DNA of 64,000 nucleotides from Idiomarina xiamenensis 10-D-4 (GTDB lineage: Bacteria > Pseudomonadota > Gammaproteobacteria > Enterobacterales > Alteromonadaceae), in the NCBI RefSeq assembly GCF_000299895.1, contig NZ_AMRG01000008.1:62001-126000 (forward strand). Reading direction: 5' to 3'. Shown here piece by piece: positions 59,085 through 64,000 of the stretch (the stretch's first letter is position 1; each line of letters begins with the position of its first letter). The position numbers were made by a program, and so were the translations under genes. The notes beneath the pieces are model-generated. The model saw nothing but the letters and a program-made list of their open reading frames with translations. It did not search any database and had not been told where the DNA came from.

Positions 59085-59136
59085 CGTGCGCATAACAACA
59101 AACAACGTCCAAAGCCTCCATCGCGGAGGCTTTTTT
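59071..59136 (+). promoter_or_regulatory. pheA attenuator (antiterminator segment and terminator)
   Basis: Terminator: AAGCCTCC (59112-59119) with GGAGGCTT (59125-59132), 5-base loop, six T. The segment GAGGC at 59072-59076, inside the last codons of the leader peptide, is complementary to GCCTC at 59114-59118 and can form a competing antiterminator when the ribosome stalls on the Phe codons. Confidence 0.85.
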
Positions 59137-59201
59137 CGTTTTAGGCCGAGTAAACCAACGACTCATAGCGGTATGACAGCTAACTTACGGGGATAGATAT
59201 C

Positions 59202-60347
59202 ATGTCATTAGTCGAACTAAGACAACAAATTGAGAGTGTCGATGACTGCTTACTGCAACAATTAGCTGCGCGACGCAAACTCGCGCTAGCGGTTGCCAAC
59301 TATAAAGCACAAAGCGACAAACATGTACGCGATGTCGAGCGCGAAGCATCGTTGTTACTCAGCCTTATCGAAAAAGGTAAAGCCTTAGATCTGGATGCCG
59401 CTTATCTGACCCGGCTGTTTCATTTAATTATCGAAGACTCGGTGCTGTTACAACAAGCGCACCTGCACCCACTAGGCCATCATAGTCACTTGAGCATCGC
59501 CCATTTAGGCAGTGCCGGTACCTACTCACATTTAGCCGCGCAGGGGTATGCTAATCGCCGCCAAGCCGCGATGCAGGGCATCAGCTGCGATAGCTTTGCC
59601 GAGATCGTTAAGCAGGTCGAGCTGGGTCATGCCGAACTGGGTATTCTACCGATAGAAAACAGTACCTCAGGTTCAATTACCGATGTTTATGACTTACTCC
59701 GTCATACTCACTTAATGATTGTTGCCGAGACCTACTTAGATGTCGACCACCACTTGCTGGTTAAACCGGGCACCGAAAAAGCCGATATTCGCCATGTTTA
59801 TGCACACCCTCAGGCACTCAGTCAGTGCTCAGAACAACTGGATTGTTTAACCTCGATAACGTGTCACAGTAGCTCCTCATCGGCGCACGCCATGGCTAGC
59901 ATTGCCGCTAGTGAGCGCAATGACGTCGCCGCTATCGGTCCGGGTAGCGCTGCCGCGCTGTTCCAACTTGAAGCCATTGACCATCAGTTAGCCAATCAAC
60001 GCGACAACCAAACGCGTTTCATTCTGGTCAGCCGTCACGGTTGCAAAGTTGCCGCCCAGTTACCCGCTAAAACAAGCCTGATCATGGCTACCCATAATCA
60101 ACCCGGAGCACTGGTGGACGCCTTGATGATCTTGCGTCAGCAAAATATCAGTATGAGTAAATTAGAATCGCGGCCGATGCCAGGTAACCCGTGGGAAGAA
60201 TTATTTTATGTAGATGTATTAGTGCACGAACAAGCGCCAGAGTGGCAACAAGCTTATGGACAATTGAAGGCGTCGACCCGCTTTATAAAATTATTGGGCT
60301 GCTACCCCGATGAGCGGGTAAAACCGACCTATGTTAGCAGCCCATAA
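59202..60347 (+). CDS. pheA: Bifunctional chorismate mutase / prephenate dehydratase (P-protein)
   Basis: Converts chorismate to prephenate and then phenylpyruvate for phenylalanine. The 381-residue product has an N-terminal AroQ mutase domain (LRQQIESVDDCLLQQLAARRKL, about residues 5-90), the prephenate dehydratase domain (GSAGTYSHLAA, LPIENSTSGSITDVYDLL, NQTRFILV) and a C-terminal ACT domain with SKLESRP, the Phe-binding motif responsible for feedback inhibition. GGGGATAGATATC precedes the ATG. Expression is probably controlled by the upstream leader-peptide attenuator. No tyrA is adjacent. Confidence 0.96.
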   Translation: MSLVELRQQIESVDDCLLQQLAARRKLALAVANYKAQSDKHVRDVEREASLLLSLIEKGKALDLDAAYLTRLFHLIIEDSVLLQQAHLHPLGHHSHLSIAHLGSAGTYSHLAAQGYANRRQAAMQGISCDSFAEIVKQVELGHAELGILPIENSTSGSITDVYDLLRHTHLMIVAETYLDVDHHLLVKPGTEKADIRHVYAHPQALSQCSEQLDCLTSITCHSSSSSAHAMASIAASERNDVAAIGPGSAAALFQLEAIDHQLANQRDNQTRFILVSRHGCKVAAQLPAKTSLIMATHNQPGALVDALMILRQQNISMSKLESRPMPGNPWEELFYVDVLVHEQAPEWQQAYGQLKASTRFIKLLGCYPDERVKPTYVSSP

Positions 60348-60366
60348 TGGCGATCAGGTTTAAGCG

Positions 60367-62427
60367 CTATTGATGACCTTGATAACCTTGCAAGAGCGGC
60401 GCCCAATCACGCTGCTCTTGCCAATTAAAATCATCATGTTTTTGCTGCTCTTTGCGTAACGAGCGCAATAAGCGTTGCAAGTTCGCTTGTTTCCATTCGC
60501 CATCTTCACGAATATCGCACTTGTCAAAATCAACCACCCAAGCGCGCTCTTTGTCATCCAACATCAGGTTATGACAGTTTAAGTCTGAGTGATAAACTTG
60601 CTTATCGTGCAACTGCCGGATCGCTTGTCCCAAGGTCTGCCATTGTGCCTCTGACAACGCCCGCTCACGTAATAAGCGGTATACATCTACCGCGCCGGGG
60701 ATCACATCCACCAAAATGTCGGCCCGGTAGCTCATTAAACCACAACGCACCATACTAGCCGCAATCGGTCTGGGTACTGGCAGCCCCAGCTCACGCAACT
60801 TCAGTAATAAACTAAACTCACGCATCGCCCGGCTATTCGCCACCGGCTCACGCATAAAGCGGTCTTTGTTAACTTTACCGACCAAACCGCCACGGTAATA
60901 GTGACGCAATAGCATGCCTTGATCGCCCTGCTGAATAAACCACACGGTACTGCGACCGGTAGCATTTCCGGCTATCGCTTTTTGTTGTTGCCAATATGCA
61001 GGTCTAAAAAACGCCGATGGCACATCCTCTACCACGCGTGGGTCAAACCAGATTTCCTGTTTGCCAACTTGTTTTGTTTCCATCATTTTTAGTGTCCTAT
61101 CATTACCATTCGGTTGCGCCGCATCAGTCTCGCCGGGCTGATAAACACGTGCCGGGATCAATCGCTCAAGCATCGTCAGCATGCGCTCTGTCGCGCCTTG
61201 GCTTTGACTAAAGCCACGCTTACCGTTTAAACATTGTTGTTGGCGTTGGGTGGGCTGATTCAACAACCTTAACCACTGCTGTGCCAACTGTTGTGCGTCG
61301 GTTGCCCAACACAGCGCGTTAAACTGCGCTAGTCGACGATAAATCTCGTCGAAATTAAAGACATGGCGCCCCGATACCACCGCGCAATCGGCGGCAACCG
61401 GCTCCAACGGATTGTGTCCACCACGCTCAATCAAACTGCCGCCGACAAAGCAAGCATCGCCAACCACATACCACTGCATCAGTTCGCCCATACTATCGCC
61501 AAGCAACACTTGCGTGTCGTCTTGTAACTCATGCACGGCTGTCTGACTACGACATTGCATTCGAAAACCGCTATCTAGTGTCAATTGCGCTACCCGCTGA
61601 AAACGCTCAGGATGACGCGGCACTAAAATCAGTAAGCTATCCGGCTGTTGTTTTAACACCTCAGCAAACGCTACCAGCACCTGCTCGTCTTCGCCTTGAT
61701 GGGTACTGGCTGCCACTAACACCGGTCGTTGCTGTAACGCTTGCCGCCAACTCGCCGCCTTAGCATGCACACTGGCCGCGACGGTGATATCGAACTTGAG
61801 GTTGCCCGCTACTTGCAAAGCGGCGTCACCGACACCTAAACAACGCATACGTCTTGCCGTAGCCTGGGTTTGCGCAGCAACTAATGCCAGTTGTTGCCAA
61901 CACGGCCGCATTAAGCGGCCAATACGGGTATAGCCTCGTGCTGAGCGCGCCGATAAGCGTGCATTTAACAATGCCACCGGAATATGACGTTTTTGTGCCT
62001 GCAGCAATAAGTTTGGCCACAGCTCGGTTTCCATCACCAGCACCACTCGCGGAGCCAAGCGCTGCATAAAACGCTGCGTTGCGGCGCGGCTATCAAGCGG
62101 TAAATAACAGTGATAAATGCGCTCGCCGAACAGCCGTTGAATCAGTGCCGATGCGGTCGGTGTCATACACGTAACGGTGATCGGTAATTGCGGATAACGC
62201 TCAATAAGCGCGTCGATAAGCGCGCGTGCGGCCACAGTTTCGCCCACCGACACGCTATGGATCAGAATACCGTCGCGTTGCTGCACCGGCATTGCTTGAC
62301 GTGCGCAGCGCTCGCGCCAGCGCTGACGATACTCAGGCGCGCGGCGGCCGCGCCACCATAAGTACGCAAAAATCGCCGGTAGCGCGATAATCATGGCAAG
62401 CCGATAAGCGGCCAAGCAGTAGCGCAT
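60367..62427 (-). CDS. Fused Kdo transferase WaaA - Kdo kinase KdkA
   Basis: One uninterrupted 686-residue frame. Residues 1 to about 425 are WaaA (KdtA): an N-terminal membrane anchor (MRYCLAAYRLAMIIALPAIF), HSVSVGETVAARALI with the catalytic Glu, TCMTPTAS, ETELWPNLL, and PRHPERF and ERGGHNPLEPVA. Residues from about 448 on (internal ATG 61086) are KdkA: GRSTVWFIQQG, LRHYYRGGLVGKVNKDRF, GLPVPRPIAA, the kinase loop HSDLNCHNLML and VVDFDKCD. WaaA adds Kdo to lipid IVA, and KdkA phosphorylates the single Kdo in Haemophilus- and Vibrio-type LPS. AGGA precedes the internal ATG, so a free kinase could also be made. Confidence 0.92.
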   Translation of the reverse strand: MRYCLAAYRLAMIIALPAIFAYLWWRGRRAPEYRQRWRERCARQAMPVQQRDGILIHSVSVGETVAARALIDALIERYPQLPITVTCMTPTASALIQRLFGERIYHCYLPLDSRAATQRFMQRLAPRVVLVMETELWPNLLLQAQKRHIPVALLNARLSARSARGYTRIGRLMRPCWQQLALVAAQTQATARRMRCLGVGDAALQVAGNLKFDITVAASVHAKAASWRQALQQRPVLVAASTHQGEDEQVLVAFAEVLKQQPDSLLILVPRHPERFQRVAQLTLDSGFRMQCRSQTAVHELQDDTQVLLGDSMGELMQWYVVGDACFVGGSLIERGGHNPLEPVAADCAVVSGRHVFNFDEIYRRLAQFNALCWATDAQQLAQQWLRLLNQPTQRQQQCLNGKRGFSQSQGATERMLTMLERLIPARVYQPGETDAAQPNGNDRTLKMMETKQVGKQEIWFDPRVVEDVPSAFFRPAYWQQQKAIAGNATGRSTVWFIQQGDQGMLLRHYYRGGLVGKVNKDRFMREPVANSRAMREFSLLLKLRELGLPVPRPIAASMVRCGLMSYRADILVDVIPGAVDVYRLLRERALSEAQWQTLGQAIRQLHDKQVYHSDLNCHNLMLDDKERAWVVDFDKCDIREDGEWKQANLQRLLRSLRKEQQKHDDFNWQEQRDWAPLLQGYQGHQ

Positions 62428-62430
62428 CAA

Positions 62431-63171
62431 TTACCGCCAATGCTCAGCAATCCAAGTGGTTGGTAACACCTTGCGATACCACTTACCACTGCGTCCCGCC
62501 AACGCATCGTCAGGGTGCGGCTTACCGTGAAAAATGATCACGCTAGCGTCTTTAGGAATACGCGGCTGCTGAAAAAAGCTCAGCGGGAATGGTCGAATAC
62601 AATGGCGTTTAAAGCTACGGCACCACTGCTCGGGCCAATACTTAAGCTTGCCCTGCTCGGCGATAAAGTGGGTAATAAACTCCTGCTCATTACGCACATG
62701 CTTACGCGAGCCCTCAGGGTCTTGCTTCAAGTGTTCAATAACGTCGGCGTGTGCGCCAGCTTCAAAGCGAAACACCGAGGTGTTACCGGTGGCATCCGAC
62801 TTATCCCACTCTTTGATCACGAAAAACTCACCCTCGGGTTCAAAAAACTTATCCAATTCATCGACGATGATGATATCTAAGTCTAAGAATAGCGTCGGCC
62901 CGGTTAAGTCATACAGCGGATCCGCTAGGCAAGTCAGCTTTAGCCAACCGTGCGCAAAAGTCCAAGGCTTACGCTGGTCAAAATCGTCGAATCCAACTTT
63001 CGGAATCGGCTTCACCTCGACCTCTTCACGAATACCGTCGACATCGTCGGTCAAGCAAACAAAGCGAAACTCACGCTGCAGTTTACGGCTGACCATCGAA
63101 TACAAGGTATTGACGTAATCGGGACCATATTTTTGCCCCCATTTGATGCATAAAATATTAACTGGCTGCAT
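62431..63171 (-). CDS. Glycosyltransferase, probably LPS/surface polysaccharide
   Basis: A 246-residue GT-A-type protein. It has the DXD-containing segment GPTLFLDLDIIIVDEL near residue 95, KPWTFAHGWLKL, VFRFEAGAHADVIEH and the C-terminal IIFHGKPHPDDAL, similar to small glycosyltransferases found in LPS and capsule loci. Sugar donor and acceptor are unknown. AGGTG precedes ATG 63171. It is three bases upstream of the WaaA-KdkA gene (stop TAA then TTG, ATG), so the two are cotranscribed, which favours a role in the LPS core. Confidence 0.8.
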   Translation of the reverse strand: MQPVNILCIKWGQKYGPDYVNTLYSMVSRKLQREFRFVCLTDDVDGIREEVEVKPIPKVGFDDFDQRKPWTFAHGWLKLTCLADPLYDLTGPTLFLDLDIIIVDELDKFFEPEGEFFVIKEWDKSDATGNTSVFRFEAGAHADVIEHLKQDPEGSRKHVRNEQEFITHFIAEQGKLKYWPEQWCRSFKRHCIRPFPLSFFQQPRIPKDASVIIFHGKPHPDDALAGRSGKWYRKVLPTTWIAEHWR

Positions 63172-63315
63172 ACCGACACCTATTCCTCAAGAAAGAGTGC
63201 GCATAATGCCAAATTTTGCCGTTAATCGCCATCCCAACGATCCCTCAGCAACGCATTCACGTACAAACTAAACACCGCAGAGGCTTTGCTTCTCTGATCA
63301 GCAAAAGGCGAAAAT

Positions 63316-63978
63316 ATGAAGTGTTTTAAACTGCAAGATCTGGCAGATATGGACGATACCCAGCGTGCCCATTTTGTTAATGGCTTACCGGGTTTTAAAA
63401 GTGCTAATTTAATTGGCACCAAAGATCGCCATCAACAAACGAATTTAGCGATTGTGAGTTCGGTCATACATCTCGGTAGTAATCCTCCCATGTTAGGCTT
63501 TATGACTCGCCCCCATTCGGTCGAGCGACATACACTGGAAAACATCGAAGAAACCGGTGTGTACACCATCAACCAAGTGCACAGTGAGATACTAGAGGCG
63601 GCCCATCAAACCTCAGCCCGTTATCCGCGCAAACAGTCCGAATTCGAAGCTTGTCAGCTTAGCGAAGACTATGTTGATGGCTTTCATGCGCCACATGTGA
63701 AAGAGAGTCGTTTGAGCTGTGGTTTAAAGTTAATTGAGGTTATGCCAATTCAGCATAACGGCACTGCCTTGGTGGTCGGCGAAGTTGAGTGGGTGCAGAT
63801 TGATGAAACAGCGGTTGCCGACGACGGCTTTATTGACCACCAGCAGTTAGCTAGCGTTGCCATTTCCGGCTTAGACAGCTACCACAAGGTCGAGGCCGGT
63901 ACGCGCTTAAATAAAGCCGAGACCGACCAACCTCCTAGCCGCTTAACGGCAAACGCCGCAAAGGTTACAGACGAGTAG
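63316..63978 (+). CDS. Flavin reductase family protein (FMN-binding split barrel)
   Basis: A 220-residue protein with the flavin-reductase-like split-barrel fold: TNLAIVSSVIHLGSNPPMLGFMTRPHSVERHTLENI (split here into two blocks) includes the flavin-binding region, followed by GVYTINQV and a C-terminal GLDSYHK. Related proteins supply reduced flavin or act as flavin-dependent oxidoreductases of unknown substrate. No signal peptide. AAAAGGCG precedes the ATG. It is divergent from the glycosyltransferase gene across 144 bases and is the last complete gene of the window. Confidence 0.82.
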   Translation: MKCFKLQDLADMDDTQRAHFVNGLPGFKSANLIGTKDRHQQTNLAIVSSVIHLGSNPPMLGFMTRPHSVERHTLENIEETGVYTINQVHSEILEAAHQTSARYPRKQSEFEACQLSEDYVDGFHAPHVKESRLSCGLKLIEVMPIQHNGTALVVGEVEWVQIDETAVADDGFIDHQQLASVAISGLDSYHKVEAGTRLNKAETDQPPSRLTANAAKVTDE

Positions 63979-64000
63979 CGGCGAAATGCGGCTGGCGACT

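Overview
The window is a compact chromosomal segment of a Gram-negative gammaproteobacterium. The evidence is a set of close relatives of Escherichia coli core genes in recognisable gammaproteobacterial blocks: pepA-holC-valS, parE-yqiA-yqiB-nudF|tolC, ygiF-glnE, plsY|folB-folK/uppP, pilT|yggS-proC-yggT, rdgB-hemW and mutY-yggX. OmpA, TolC, lipid A and Kdo enzymes confirm an outer membrane. Type II secretion accessory genes, PilT, the Kdo kinase and the gene arrangement fit an Alteromonadales-type (Idiomarina/Shewanella-like) marine bacterium better than an enteric one; that placement is inference. I saw no rRNA, tRNA, CRISPR array, insertion sequence or prophage.

Layout. 0.1-5.0 kb: pepA-holC-valS operon ending in a strong bidirectional terminator. 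5.0-7.5 kb: a DUF924 protein, a LysR regulator and a divergently placed short-chain dehydrogenase gene that is broken by a deletion. 7.5-16 kb: a leftward block with rraB, plsC, parC, a PQQ-sugar-dehydrogenase-like gene, parE, yqiA, yqiB and nudF. 16-24 kb: tolC, an LpxL-type acyltransferase, a TcpQ-like protein, glnE and ygiF. 24-30 kb: putA, two orphan membrane proteins and an atypical Nramp transporter. 30.2-31.8 kb: a lysine riboswitch and lysC. 32-38 kb: acyl-CoA dehydrogenase, gspB, gspA and cca. 37.9-40.7 kb: an ECF sigma operon ending in a serine hydrolase. 40.8-46.5 kb: uppP, folK, folB, plsY, tsaD, a degenerate PhoD-like protein and pilT. 46.5-54.7 kb: yggS, proC, yggT, a DUF4426 protein, a cation/proton antiporter, rdgB, hemW, trmB and ompA. 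54.9-64 kb: mutY, yggX, proBA, a pheL-attenuated pheA, a fused waaA-kdkA with a glycosyltransferase, and a flavin reductase.

How the genes work together. Several envelope functions cluster: phosphatidate synthesis (plsC, plsY), lipid A acylation (LpxL-like), inner-core Kdo transfer and phosphorylation (WaaA-KdkA), undecaprenyl recycling (uppP), and TolC/OmpA. Amino-acid metabolism is prominent: proline synthesis (proB, proA, proC) and degradation (putA), lysine-pathway entry (lysC under an L-box) and phenylalanine synthesis (pheA under a classical Phe-rich leader peptide attenuator).

The most notable observations are the single-chain WaaA-KdkA fusion; a PhoD-like phosphatase relative in which each expected metal-binding motif is changed; an Nramp relative lacking the canonical DPGN and MPH motifs; the self-contained ECF sigma/membrane protein/serine hydrolase operon; and the two RNA-based regulators (lysine riboswitch, pheL attenuator). 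Assignments come from reading the sequence and remembered family motifs; no database search was possible.
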